DNA from: DATGPD01 sp031423015
Lineage (GTDB): Bacteria; Planctomycetota; UBA1135; UBA2386
Length of the DNA stretch: 64,000 nt
Assembly (NCBI GenBank): GCA_031423015.1
Contig: JANPER010000270.1
Coordinates: 1-64,000, forward strand
Reading direction: 5' to 3'
Below, piece by piece: positions 44,358 through 54,200 of the stretch. Numbering within the stretch: the first letter of the stretch is position 1; every line of letters starts with the position of its first letter. A model generated the notes under the pieces. That model made no database searches. It saw only the letters and a list, made by a program, of their open reading frames with translations, and had not been told where the DNA came from. Both the position numbers and the translations under genes were made by a program.

Positions 44358-45992
44358 TTAGAGCTTCGCCACCCAGGCCCGGAACTCTTTGTCCAGCGCC
44401 TCCAGATCGATCCCGGCGAACGCCTTGTCGACCGCTTCCGACAGGATCTTCTCCACCTTGTCGCGGTCGGCGAAGCTGAAGAACTTCAGGCCGGGAATCC
44501 CGGGGACCGGATCGATGCTCGGTCCATCGTCCTCCTTGCCTTCCTTCTTCTTGCGCCGGAAAGCTTCGATGTTGTCCGCAACGTGTGAGAAGTAGGTGTC
44601 GAGGATGATCTGGTGGCGCTTGTTCTTCGAGACGCTGCGCAGGTAGTAGACGAACGCCCAGCCCTGCGAATACTTGAGCCCAGCGTTGGTGTAGTACTCG
44701 TTCTGCGGCAGCCGGATGAGCGTGCGCAGGGGGATGAGGTCGCGGTCACCGCGTAGGTGTTCGCGCAGAAACTTGACGCGCCAGTCGAAGGGCTGGTAGC
44801 GAATGCTGCCGCCGCTGATCGTGATGCCCGCGAAGTAGTCGCCGTGACCCTCGTTGAACCACGAGTGCGGTGACACGTCGCCGATTGCGTAGTGCACGTA
44901 CTGATGGAACGCCTCGTGATACATCACCGAGCGGCAGTTGGACAGCGAGTCGGCTTTGGTCCGATCCTCGAACTTGGCGAACAGCACAAGCTCGCCGGTG
45001 TCTGAACTGAAATAGCCAGCTGAGCCCCCCGGACCGCCGTACTGGTGGTACTCAGACTGTGTGTCGAGCACGCGCACCGGCGACAGCGATGACTCCTGGG
45101 TGCGCGGCGGGAAGGACTTCACGTACACCTTCTCTCTTACGATTTCGATCTCCTTGGCCAGCGACTCGATGAAGGCGCGGTTCGTGCTGTTGCTGAGGAA
45201 GACGTAGTTCGGCGTGTCGATCGAATACCACCCGGGATTGCCAGCGATGCTCGCCTTCAGCGCATCGCGTTTCTCGGCGCCCTTGAGCTTGCTGGTATCG
45301 CGGCGAGCGCCCGACGTGAGTTCAGCGTTGCCACCATCGGTGACCACGAAGGACTGGATGCTCTTGAGGTAGATGTCCTGCCACGTCTTGCGGTAGCTCT
45401 CCTCGAACGACGTGTAGATCACGCCCCAGTCGACGTTGTCCTTACGGAACGAACCGATGGTGATCGCCTCGGCGCCGGCACCGAACTCGATGAGGTCGCC
45501 GGTGAGCTTGCCGACCTTGATGATCTTGCGCGTCCACCGTTTCGCCGCGCCCTCGTAGCGGGCTTCGATGAACTCGTCGATCGACTTCGGGTTGGCGCGC
45601 TTCTTCAGCGACTCGATGAGTTCATTCTTGGGAAGCGGCGGCAGATCCTCGGCGCCCTCGACCGGCTTCTCGACTGCGGGCGCAGTGCCGGTCGCCGCCG
45701 CCAACAACGGGAGCCGCACGATCATCAACTCGCAGTGCTGGCCTCCGTTCCAGCCCTCGATGTCGCCGCGCAACCACAGCGTATCGAGATTCAGCTTCCA
45801 GCGCCCGACGATGAACTTGTCCCCAGCAGCCGCCGGGATGGAGTTCCAACCCTTGATCGGCCGGATCGCGTAGCCCCAGTCTTTGATCTTCTGCACCGCG
45901 TCGAGTTCCATCTTGCCCTGGGCCGGGCAGTCGGCGGAGGGAAGGGCGACGGCCAAACCAACGAGAAGGGCGGCGAGCTGAGCTTGCTTCAT
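44358..45992 (-). CDS. Secreted zincin-like protein (DUF1570-like)
   Basis: The 544-residue protein has a signal peptide (MKQAQLAALLVGLAVALPSADCPAQG). It carries HEAFHQYVHY at about 358-367, with a downstream acidic residue in WFNEGHGDYFAG about 20 residues later. This is the HExxH...E layout of gluzincin-type metallopeptidases, but the histidine motif reads HEAFH, where the usual pattern is HExxH; it therefore fits. Similar proteins are common in planctomycetes. The substrate is unknown. The gene converges on tsaD with a 6-bp gap. Confidence 0.78.
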   Translation of the reverse strand: MKQAQLAALLVGLAVALPSADCPAQGKMELDAVQKIKDWGYAIRPIKGWNSIPAAAGDKFIVGRWKLNLDTLWLRGDIEGWNGGQHCELMIVRLPLLAAATGTAPAVEKPVEGAEDLPPLPKNELIESLKKRANPKSIDEFIEARYEGAAKRWTRKIIKVGKLTGDLIEFGAGAEAITIGSFRKDNVDWGVIYTSFEESYRKTWQDIYLKSIQSFVVTDGGNAELTSGARRDTSKLKGAEKRDALKASIAGNPGWYSIDTPNYVFLSNSTNRAFIESLAKEIEIVREKVYVKSFPPRTQESSLSPVRVLDTQSEYHQYGGPGGSAGYFSSDTGELVLFAKFEDRTKADSLSNCRSVMYHEAFHQYVHYAIGDVSPHSWFNEGHGDYFAGITISGGSIRYQPFDWRVKFLREHLRGDRDLIPLRTLIRLPQNEYYTNAGLKYSQGWAFVYYLRSVSKNKRHQIILDTYFSHVADNIEAFRRKKKEGKEDDGPSIDPVPGIPGLKFFSFADRDKVEKILSEAVDKAFAGIDLEALDKEFRAWVAKL

Positions 45993-46020
45993 ATCCGAGC
46001 TGTTCTCCGAAGCACTATCT

Positions 46021-46038
46021 TGGGGCAAGTCTGCCCCA
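46021..46038. other. Short hairpin in the divergent zincin/carA gap
   Basis: Arms tggggca and tgcccca enclose agtc. It is 28 bp upstream of the zincin-like gene start and 125 bp upstream of carA. Regulatory meaning is uncertain. Confidence 0.35.
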
Positions 46039-46162
46039 TGGGGAGCATAGCCACGAGGCCAGGACGTGACAGGCGCAAGATGCCCGACGCGCGGACCACG
46101 TCGACGCAGACCACAACCGCGGCGTTGCCCGCATTGCCGACACGCGCTCTACTTCCGCCCCG

Positions 46163-47302
46163 ATGAAGCAAGCCCGCCTCCTGCTCGAAGATGGCACTGT
46201 CTGCCTCGGCCGCTCGATCGGCGCAAGCATCACGACGGTCGGCGAGTTGGTGTTCAACACCTCGATGTGCGGCTATCAAGAGATCGTCACCGACCCGTCG
46301 TATCGCGGCCAAACCGTCCTGCTGACGCAGCCGCACATCGGCAACTACGGCGTCAACAGTGAAGATGAGGAGTCGGCGCGGCTGTGGCTGTCGGGCTTGA
46401 TCGTGCGCGAGGCGTGCGACCGCAGCAGCAACTTCCGCTCGGCCGGCGAGCTGTCCGACTACCTGCGGCAGCACAACGTGCCCGGCATCGACGACGTCGA
46501 CACGCGCATGATCACCCGCCGAGTACGCACCGGCGGCGCCATGCGAGTGATGCTGACAGAAGACATGGAGACCGACGTTGCGACGCTCGTGCAGCGCATC
46601 AAAGCGGCGCCAACGACGAGCGACATCGACCACGTGCTCGAGGTCACGACGCCGAACATCGTCCACTGGACCCGCGGCGACGAGACACTGCTGCCACCGC
46701 CCCGCGTCGCAGCAGCTGCCGACCGGCGGACCTACAAGGTCGTCGCGTACGATTTCGGCGCCAAGCGCAACATCCTGCGCTCCCTGGTGGAGAGCGGCTT
46801 CGATGTCACGGTCGTGCCGGCGGCGACTCCGGCCGAAGCAGTGCTCGAGCGCAAGCCGGACGCGGTGTTCCTGAGCAACGGCCCCGGTGACCCCGCCCTA
46901 TGCACCTACGCGGTGAAAGCCGCGGCGACCTTGGTGCGCAAGCTCCCGGTGTTCGGCATCTGCCTTGGCCACCAGATCCTCGGTCAGGTGTTCGGCGCCA
47001 AGACCTACAAGCTCAAGTTCGGCCACCATGGCGGCAATCAGCCGGTGATGGACCTGTCGACCGAGAAGGTCGAGATCACCGCGCAAAACCACTCGTTCGC
47101 GGTCGATCCGAGCCAACTGCCCGCCAGCGTGAAGGTGACACACGTCAACCTCAACGACAAGACCGTCGAAGGCCTGCGCCACACCGAGCTGCCCGTGTTC
47201 TCAGTGCAGTACCACCCCGAAGCGGCCCCCGGCCCGCACGACTCGCTCTACCTGTTCGAACGCTTCCGCGAGGTCATCGCCAGTGGCCGGCCACCGGCGT
47301 AA
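46163..47302 (+). CDS. carA: Carbamoyl-phosphate synthase small subunit
   Basis: The 379-residue protein is the glutamine amidotransferase subunit that feeds ammonia to CarB for carbamoyl phosphate, a precursor of both arginine (via ArgF) and pyrimidines. The N-terminal CPSase_sm_chain domain shows LVFNTSMCGYQEIVTDPSYRGQ. The class-I GATase domain has FGICLGHQILG (Cys about 268) and SVQYHPEAAPGP (His/Glu about 351-353). carB is not adjacent, since the next gene is convergent. No ARG-box-like palindrome is evident upstream. Confidence 0.96.
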   Translation: MKQARLLLEDGTVCLGRSIGASITTVGELVFNTSMCGYQEIVTDPSYRGQTVLLTQPHIGNYGVNSEDEESARLWLSGLIVREACDRSSNFRSAGELSDYLRQHNVPGIDDVDTRMITRRVRTGGAMRVMLTEDMETDVATLVQRIKAAPTTSDIDHVLEVTTPNIVHWTRGDETLLPPPRVAAAADRRTYKVVAYDFGAKRNILRSLVESGFDVTVVPAATPAEAVLERKPDAVFLSNGPGDPALCTYAVKAAATLVRKLPVFGICLGHQILGQVFGAKTYKLKFGHHGGNQPVMDLSTEKVEITAQNHSFAVDPSQLPASVKVTHVNLNDKTVEGLRHTELPVFSVQYHPEAAPGPHDSLYLFERFREVIASGRPPA

Positions 47303-47330
47303 GCCGCGCGGCAGTGCGCGTCAATGCGCG

Positions 47331-48941
47331 TCAGTTTCGCTCGGAGCGCGGCTTGTAGAAGTCGATCACGAACGGGTTCCAAGCGCGCTCTTCCTTGGCG
47401 AATTGATCGATGTCCGACAGTCGGCGCAGTTCGTCTTCATAGCGATCGGGAAAGTCGATCGGCACCACCCGCAAGCCAGCGCGATCTTCGAGAAGCACGA
47501 TCGGGTGCAAGCGCATCTCTTCTCCGTCCTCGAGGCGCACCAGGATCGAAGCTGACCGGCGGATCACGAACACCCGGTTCTCCTCGTTGCGCTTGAACAC
47601 CGACGCCATGTGCACGGTGAACACGTTCGACCGCGTCGTCGTCAGTTCGTAGAAGAGTTCCTTGGTCTGCGGATTGCCGAGGTTGAGGAACTCAGGGATC
47701 TCGTCGAGATCTTGCACCTCGGCGAACATCTTGCGCTTCACCTTCTCGCCCTCGTCAACCAGCGCCGAAGCCTCGGCTTGGGGCTCGTCGCTCGGCGGGA
47801 CGTCCTCGTTGCGATGGCGCAAGATGGCCTCGATCACCGCCGGCGAGACCTCGTTGTCGCCGAACAGACACCGCAGCACCGGGCGCGAGGCAGTGTTGAT
47901 GTTGATGCGGATCCCCTCACCGATCGGCTCCACATCTGTGCCACCCGTGCCGCCAGGCTGTGCGCCAGACCCTTGCCCCGATTGTCCTGATTGCCCCGAT
48001 TGCCCGGCCTGACCGCTGGCCTGGCCCTGCCCTTGCCCCTGACCTTGGGCACTTCCGTTGCCACTCGCATTGGCCCCGGTGTTGCCACGCAAGGCCAGCT
48101 TGTCGGGGTCGCCGGGGTCGGTTGCCAAGGCCGTCGACACAGTCAGCACAGACTCGAGCCCGAGCATCAGCTTGTTGTCCAGTACGGTGTCGTAGAACAA
48201 CTCGTCGGTCACCCCTTCGAACAAGCGCAACTCGTCGAGGTGCAACATGAGCGAGACCTCGTTCTGGTCGCCATCGCTCTTGAGCGGCGGCCGCGGCATC
48301 TGCTGCGAGCGCGCTTGCCCACGCATCCATTCGATGATCTGGCCGGCGAGTCTCTCCCCGTCGCCGGTGTTGAGGTCCATCGGCGAGTCTTCGCGCAGGT
48401 AGTCGATGAGGCGAACGAAGCGAGCCTTCGACTCGCGAGCAAACTCGGGGTCGGCACTGACCAGCGACAAGATGTTGAACTTGCGGTTCTCGTCCTCGAC
48501 GAACACATACGTGGTGATGTCGGAGTCGGCGAATCCCTGCGGCTCGAACCACGCGTCTTGACTGCCGTCGGCGGTCGCGGCCAGATCCTCCTCAGCTTGC
48601 CCCGGCGCACCACCGGCGGCCGCGCTACCGTCGCCGCCCCCGGCCGCGCCCGCTATCCCTCCGAGTCCGCCTGCACCACCGCCGCCTTCGGTCGACGGCT
48701 TGTCATCGCGCAACATCTCCTCCACCTGAAACAGCGTGTAGCGCATGTGATTGCGCATGCGCGCCATGAGCGCGTCGTTCTCACCGGTGAAGCGCGCCAT
48801 GCGGGCGGTCAAAACCAACTCGGCGATGATCACGTACAGCAGGATGCTCAGGATGAGCACCATGATGAGAGCAAAGCCGCCGTCACGCGGGCGCGTTGGA
48901 CTCGCGGTACGACTGGGCGGAGAAGACGAGAGGCGCGGCAT
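47331..48941 (-). CDS. GspK-like type II secretion minor pseudopilin
   Basis: The 536-residue protein has a prepilin-like N-terminus (GGFALIMVLILSILLYVIIAELVLTARM, about 21-48) without the usual Glu5 but with the long hydrophobic helix. A large periplasmic part includes FNILSLVSADPEFARESKARF, as in GspK proteins (NINTA-type motif later: IRININTASRPVLRCLFG). A low-complexity Gly/Gln/Ser linker sits near 325-360. GspK caps the pseudopilus. Upstream on the same strand are a secretin and an OmpH-like gene, but no GspE/F/G. Confidence 0.8.
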   Translation of the reverse strand: MPRLSSSPPSRTASPTRPRDGGFALIMVLILSILLYVIIAELVLTARMARFTGENDALMARMRNHMRYTLFQVEEMLRDDKPSTEGGGGAGGLGGIAGAAGGGDGSAAAGGAPGQAEEDLAATADGSQDAWFEPQGFADSDITTYVFVEDENRKFNILSLVSADPEFARESKARFVRLIDYLREDSPMDLNTGDGERLAGQIIEWMRGQARSQQMPRPPLKSDGDQNEVSLMLHLDELRLFEGVTDELFYDTVLDNKLMLGLESVLTVSTALATDPGDPDKLALRGNTGANASGNGSAQGQGQGQGQASGQAGQSGQSGQSGQGSGAQPGGTGGTDVEPIGEGIRININTASRPVLRCLFGDNEVSPAVIEAILRHRNEDVPPSDEPQAEASALVDEGEKVKRKMFAEVQDLDEIPEFLNLGNPQTKELFYELTTTRSNVFTVHMASVFKRNEENRVFVIRRSASILVRLEDGEEMRLHPIVLLEDRAGLRVVPIDFPDRYEDELRRLSDIDQFAKEERAWNPFVIDFYKPRSERN

Positions 48942-49054
48942 TCGGCTCTGGACGTCAGAGTATGCCGGATCCTTCCGGTCGACGTTCATCTTGGCTGCAA
49001 GGACCGCCAACTCTGGAGTGCCACCTCTCGGAGGGGCGAGCGCCAGCCGATGGG

Positions 49055-50560
49055 CTAGCGGCCCAGCGGGTTCAGGAAGTTGGTGTCCTCAGTGCGATCG
49101 AGGCCGTACTTGATCCGCGGGATGATGATGAACTCGACGTTCTGCGTCGTCTCCTGCTTGGTCGTCGACCGGAACAAAATGCCCAGGATCGGAATGTCGC
49201 CGAGCAGCGGCACCTTGGACACGTTGTCAAACACGCTCTTGCTGAGCAGACCGCTGATCGTGGTCGCCTGGTCGTGGCGCACGTGCACCTGCGTCACGAC
49301 CTCGCGTTCGGAGATGGTCGGCGTCGGCACCGGCTCGGTTGGCGAGAAGCCCGTGACCGCCGAGACCTTGGCGTAGATCTGCAGAATGACCGTGTCGGTG
49401 CCGGCAATCACCGGCCGAATGTTCACCTGGATGCCGACCGGCTTGAAGTCGATGTCGACCACCACGTTCGAGCCCGAGGACGTGAACTTGGCTTTGGGGT
49501 ACGGCACTTGGGTCAGGGTGGACACAGCGGCCGTGCCGCCGTTGCGGACCGTGAGCTTGGGCTGGCTGAGGATGTCCGCCAACTGGTTGATCTCGAGCGC
49601 TTCCAGCCGTGCGTTCAGCTCCCAGCGATCGTGCACACCGCCGAGCGTCAGCACGCCGCGCTCCGTACCCTTGCCAGTGCCGACCAACGGCGGAGCGAGA
49701 GGGAACAGCGACGTGAGGTCGCGGATCAAACGGTCGGAGCTGAGGTTGGTGAAGGTAGGCGTGTTCGGATCGACCAGCGAGATGCCGAATGCAGTGGCGT
49801 CGGTCGACTGGAACTCGATCACCTTCACCTCCAGCTCGATCTGCGGCACGCTGGAGAAGAACAGGTTGAGCGCCGACTCGAACGCTGCGAGCGCAGTTGG
49901 TTGCGCAGAGACCAGCAGCAGCGAGTTGCTCACCGACGTGCCTTGCGCCGGGTTGGCGCCCGTCACCGGCGCCTTGATGTCGGCCGCCACGATGCGCTCG
50001 AAGTCCTTGAACAGGGTCAGCCGCACCTGATGCTGGCCCAACATCCGGGCGAGCACGCTCTGGCTCTTGTTGTCGAGGTCATAGCCGGTACTCACCGCCT
50101 CGGGCGGGGTCGCCACCCCAGGCTCACGCAGCAGGCTCTCGAACACGGTCGCCGTCTCGCCGCTCAAGAAAAACTGCTTGGTCACCATGCCGTCGGGGGC
50201 GATGATCACCGCGCTGCCGAACTGGTTGCGCAGCTCCGCGTCGCGTTGCCGCCGCTGCGTTTCGTCCTGCGCCGGCGGCGACTTGCCATCCTGCGCGTCG
50301 CTCGTCGACAGCGAACTGAGCGACTCGGGTGCGGCAAGCGCGGCGCCATTTGCACTCGGCGAGGGATCGCCGGGGCCCCACACCCTGACCGCCAGACCTC
50401 GACCATCGGTCGGCTTGCCTTCGGGGTCCAGAGTCGCGGTCACTACCTGGGTGCTCAGGTGAGGCGGCGGCGCTGGCTCGGTGACGCAGGCTCCGGCCAG
50501 GAGCACGCAACAAAGCCAAGGCCAATCCCGGCGCGACCATGCCTTCGTCGCGAACCGCAT
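49055..50560 (-). CDS. Secretin lipoprotein (GspD/PilQ family)
   Basis: The 501-residue protein has a lipobox (LLAGAC, Cys about 25) and a low-complexity region to about 120. One N-domain (LARMLGQHQVRLTLFKDFERIVAADI; SNSLLLVSAQPTALAAFESALN) is followed by the secretin channel domain (QIELEVKVIEFQSTDATAFGISL; VPLLGDIPILGILFRSTTKQETTQNVEFIIIPRI). It forms an outer-membrane gated pore. It is shorter than full GspD proteins, with fewer N domains. The start at 50560 is preferred over 50599 because the signal is compact. Confidence 0.88.
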   Translation of the reverse strand: MRFATKAWSRRDWPWLCCVLLAGACVTEPAPPPHLSTQVVTATLDPEGKPTDGRGLAVRVWGPGDPSPSANGAALAAPESLSSLSTSDAQDGKSPPAQDETQRRQRDAELRNQFGSAVIIAPDGMVTKQFFLSGETATVFESLLREPGVATPPEAVSTGYDLDNKSQSVLARMLGQHQVRLTLFKDFERIVAADIKAPVTGANPAQGTSVSNSLLLVSAQPTALAAFESALNLFFSSVPQIELEVKVIEFQSTDATAFGISLVDPNTPTFTNLSSDRLIRDLTSLFPLAPPLVGTGKGTERGVLTLGGVHDRWELNARLEALEINQLADILSQPKLTVRNGGTAAVSTLTQVPYPKAKFTSSGSNVVVDIDFKPVGIQVNIRPVIAGTDTVILQIYAKVSAVTGFSPTEPVPTPTISEREVVTQVHVRHDQATTISGLLSKSVFDNVSKVPLLGDIPILGILFRSTTKQETTQNVEFIIIPRIKYGLDRTEDTNFLNPLGR

Positions 50561-50685
50561 TTGCTGACCGTGCCGACTTCGAATGAAGGACCTTGCCATG
50601 CTTCAACCTGCGGTGTCGGTGCGCCCCACCGGCACGGGATGCCCACCGGCTTACGCCAAGGCGAACAGAGGGCCGCAGGCTACCG

Positions 50686-51081
50686 TCACTTCGAGTTCTT
50701 CTCCACGTAGTCGACCACCTTGGTGGTCAAATCTGACTCCGTCAAGCCCTTGTTGTTGGAGATATCCCCGTCGCGCACCACCAGATCGTTGCCCTGGTCC
50801 TCGGCGACCGCCTTGCAGGCCTCCTTGATGCGCTTCAACATCGCGCTCATCAGCAGTTTGTAGCGGGCGCTGTCTTCGGCCAGGCTCTGCGCCTGGATCT
50901 CGCGATACTCCGGCGTCTTCTCAGCGACCTTCTCGACATCGATGGTTGCAGGCTTGGAGCAGTTAGAAGCCTCTCCGAACAGGACCACCGCCTTGTTCTT
51001 GAGCACGACCCCCTGGGCCGCGCAAGGCGTCAGGGCGAAGAACAAGGACGCGAGAACCGACAAGCGAATCGATGTGACCAT
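50686..51081 (-). CDS. Skp/OmpH-like periplasmic chaperone candidate
   Basis: The 131-residue protein has a signal peptide (MVTSIRLSVLASLFFALTPCAAQG). A helical region (PEYREIQAQSLAEDSARYKLLMSAMLKRI) is followed by a C-terminal EACKAVAEDQGNDLVVRDGDI...SDLTTKVVDYVEKN pattern typical of OmpH proteins. Skp-type chaperones escort outer-membrane proteins, which fits a role with the secretin encoded next. The assignment is by pattern only. Confidence 0.65.
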   Translation of the reverse strand: MVTSIRLSVLASLFFALTPCAAQGVVLKNKAVVLFGEASNCSKPATIDVEKVAEKTPEYREIQAQSLAEDSARYKLLMSAMLKRIKEACKAVAEDQGNDLVVRDGDISNNKGLTESDLTTKVVDYVEKNSK

Positions 51082-51116
51082 TGCAACTCCGTTGATGTTG
51101 ACGCGGAGCAACGCGT

Positions 51117-51141
51117 CACGAGGCAAGGCCATCGCCTCGTG
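51117..51141 (-). promoter_or_regulatory. 5'-leader hairpin of the OmpH-like gene, with nearby AT-rich patch
   Basis: Arms cacgaggc (51117-51124) and gcctcgtg (51134-51141) pair around a 9-base loop, 36 bp upstream of the OmpH-like start. An AT-rich patch (minus strand TATTAAAGAT, about 51210-51219) could be the -10 region of its promoter. No convincing -35 was found. Confidence 0.35.
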
Positions 51142-51242
51142 GCGAGTCGCAACAACGCGAGAGCAACCCGGGTGCCATGGCGAGAATAGGAGTGGTGGCG
51201 AAAATCTTTAATACCTTAATCCCAACGCTTTACGACATCGAC

Positions 51243-54200
51243 TCAATCTGAGCCCGGAGCGATGGACCCCCCACCCCCCGGGGCATCCAACTTATTCGCC
51301 ACCCGGTAGCGGGCGCCACGGCGAATACCAACACGAACAATTCGCCGCTGGCGAATTAGGCTCGATAGGTCCCGGAGAGCGGTTCGAGGGCTGACCGCTG
51401 CATCCTTGACATGGTCCTCGACTGCGATCTCGCCATGCGCCCCGATGAGAGCCAGCAGCCGGTTGAGTCGATCCGGAGATTCGGTGACGCCGGACTCCAC
51501 CGGGGCCGGAGGCTTGGGTAAACCGTCCGAGACAGGGAGCGGCGCCAACTCAAGGGGTGTCGGTGCAGCAGTGGACTCGGCAGCGACCGGCATGAGGCCA
51601 AGCGAGCCATCGGGCGCCAAGGTGCTGCTGGGCAAGAGTCCCACCAAGTGCGACGACTCAACCCAATCCCCGGTCGCCAGGACGGCCGCTCGCATCACCG
51701 CGTTGCGCAACTCGCGGACATTGCCGGGCCAAGCGTGGTGAAAGACTTTGTCCATCGCATCTGTCGTGAGCCCACGCGCCGTGGTGCTGCCGGCGGCGAG
51801 GGCCTCGGCGCAGAAACGATCCACGAGGACCGGGATGTCATCACGCCGCTCACGCAGGGGCGGCACCGACAGGGTCATGCCCTGCAACCGATAGTAGAGG
51901 TCTTCACGGAACTTGCCGGTTGCCACCAGCTCGCGCAAGTTGCGATGGGTCGCCGCCACGATGCGCACGTCGACTGGCACAGGATGCAGGCCGCCGACGC
52001 GATCGATCTCGCGCTGCTGCAGCACGCGCAACAGCTTGACTTGCACATCCAGCGACACTTCACCGATCTCGTCTAGGAAGACTGTGCCGCCACGCGCCAA
52101 CTCGAACTTGCCAAGTTTGCGCGCATCCGCGCCGGTGAAGGCCCCCTTCTCGTAGCCAAACAGCTCGGACTGCAGCAGAGACTCCGGCAGCGCAGCGCAG
52201 TGCACCTTGACGAGCGGCCCGCCACGCCGACGGCTCCACCGATGCGCCAGATCGGCCATCAGCTCTTTGCCCGTGCCCGTTTCGCCTTCGATCAGAATCG
52301 CGATGTCGGTCGGCGCGATGCGCTGCAACGTCCGCAGCACGCGCTGCATCGGCAGGCTCGTTGCCACCAACTCGCCGTGCGACTCGATCGGAATGGGCGG
52401 CATGGTCGCGACCGCCGGTTGTCGCACGGCTTCGAGGCGTTGGTCGACGAGGTCCAACAAGAACTCGGCGCTCGCTGCCTCCGCGGGAAACGTCGCGGCG
52501 ACCACCGCCGTGCGGAGTGGCGTCCATTCGGGCGGCAGCGCAAAGTCCAATCGGCCGACCAAGGCGGCAACCTCGCGCATCAGTTCGGCGGCGCGTTCCG
52601 TCGACGCGCCTGCCACCAAGACCCGCAGGTCCGTCATGGTGACGCGACCGATCGGTGATGTCGCCGCCAACGCGCCGCGCACACCGCTGGTCACGCGTTC
52701 GATGCAACGGGCCAGACGTTCAGTCCCCAGGCTCGCCTGCAGCTGGTCGCCGTCGACCAAGGCGATGCCGAGCATGCTCACCGACTGGCCGTGCGCTTGC
52801 GCACTAGCCACCTCGTGTGCCACGCGGCGACGGAAGAAGTCCGGGGTGTAGGCGCCGGTGTACGGATCTTCCACCGCCGCCATGTAGAGGCGAGCGTTCT
52901 CCATGGCCAGGGCCGCCTGCGTCGCCAAGGTGCTCAACAACTCCAGATTGACGGATCTGGGCACGTCGGCGTCGAACAGGAGCAACACCAACCCGCGCAC
53001 CCGGCCGGCCACTGCCAGGGGCAAGCCGATCAGAGATCGCGATTGCGCCGCGATCGGCTCCGGCAGGCCGGCTGGCAACGCCGCGGGCAACACCGCTGGC
53101 CGGCCCGCCGCTGGTACGCAACGCGCCGAGAAGGGTCCAACCGCGTCGAGCATCGATCGCACGCGCGGGTCGCCGGCGTCGAGTTGCGACTGGTCATCGC
53201 CGTAGAGCACCACGGCGTCGGAGTCACGGTCACGCAAGAGAACGCGGACGCGGTCGGCAGGACTGTGCTGCATGAACAGCCGCACCGCCGTGTTCAGCGC
53301 GTCGCGCAGCTCCAGCTTCGACGTCAGCTCCTGCATCCCGAGGTTGAGGATGCGCAGGTCGCCAATGCGGCCGCGCAGATCTTGCGCCATGCGATTGAAG
53401 GCATGCGTCAGGCGGTTGAGATGGCCGTCGTTCCCGATCGGCTCGACGCGCACGTCGAGATCGCCGTGACCCAGCGCCTGCGCGCTCCGCGCCAGACGCT
53501 CGATCGGTCGACTGATGCGGTTGGTGACCACCGATGAGAGCGACACCGCAAATAGCAACAACACCGCCGCGACGGCCAACAGGAAGCCGCGCACCGACAC
53601 GCGGCCCACGGGCAACGGCAGGGACGCAGGGCGAGCGATATCGACGACGCCGAGCAGCGCGCGTGGCGTGGCATCGACATCACGCAGGACGCTGTAGGCC
53701 GCCAGCCAGGGCTCGTCCTCCAGCCGATGCGCCGTGAACACCGGACGCCCACTCTGCTGGCTGCGCATCAGAGCGTCCCGCCGCGCGGCCATCACCCCCG
53801 ATCGGCACGACAGGCGTTCGAGCCAAGTTCCACTCACGCCCGCGCCAGCCGCGACTGCAAGCGGATAGCCGAACGTATCGCACAGCACCGCGCTGGCCTG
53901 GGGCAGCAGGCGCGCTAGCAGCGGCGCATCGATTGGTCGCGCCACCGACAGCGATGCGCTGCCGATGTCGGCTTCGAGTTCCCGGCGCACGCCAAGCACC
54001 GGTGCGCCCCACACGACGAAGACACTCGGCTCGGCGCGCAGCGGCGTCTCCAAGCCGCGCAGCGCTGCATCGCCGTCGAACAGCGACAAAGGCCGCAGCG
54101 CTTTTTGGCTCGCCGCCGGCGTCAGCTCGAGCCGCAAGAACCCGCCCTTCCAGTCTGGCGGTCGCTGGCTCGCCATCCTTTGTTGCAAACTCAGTCGGAT

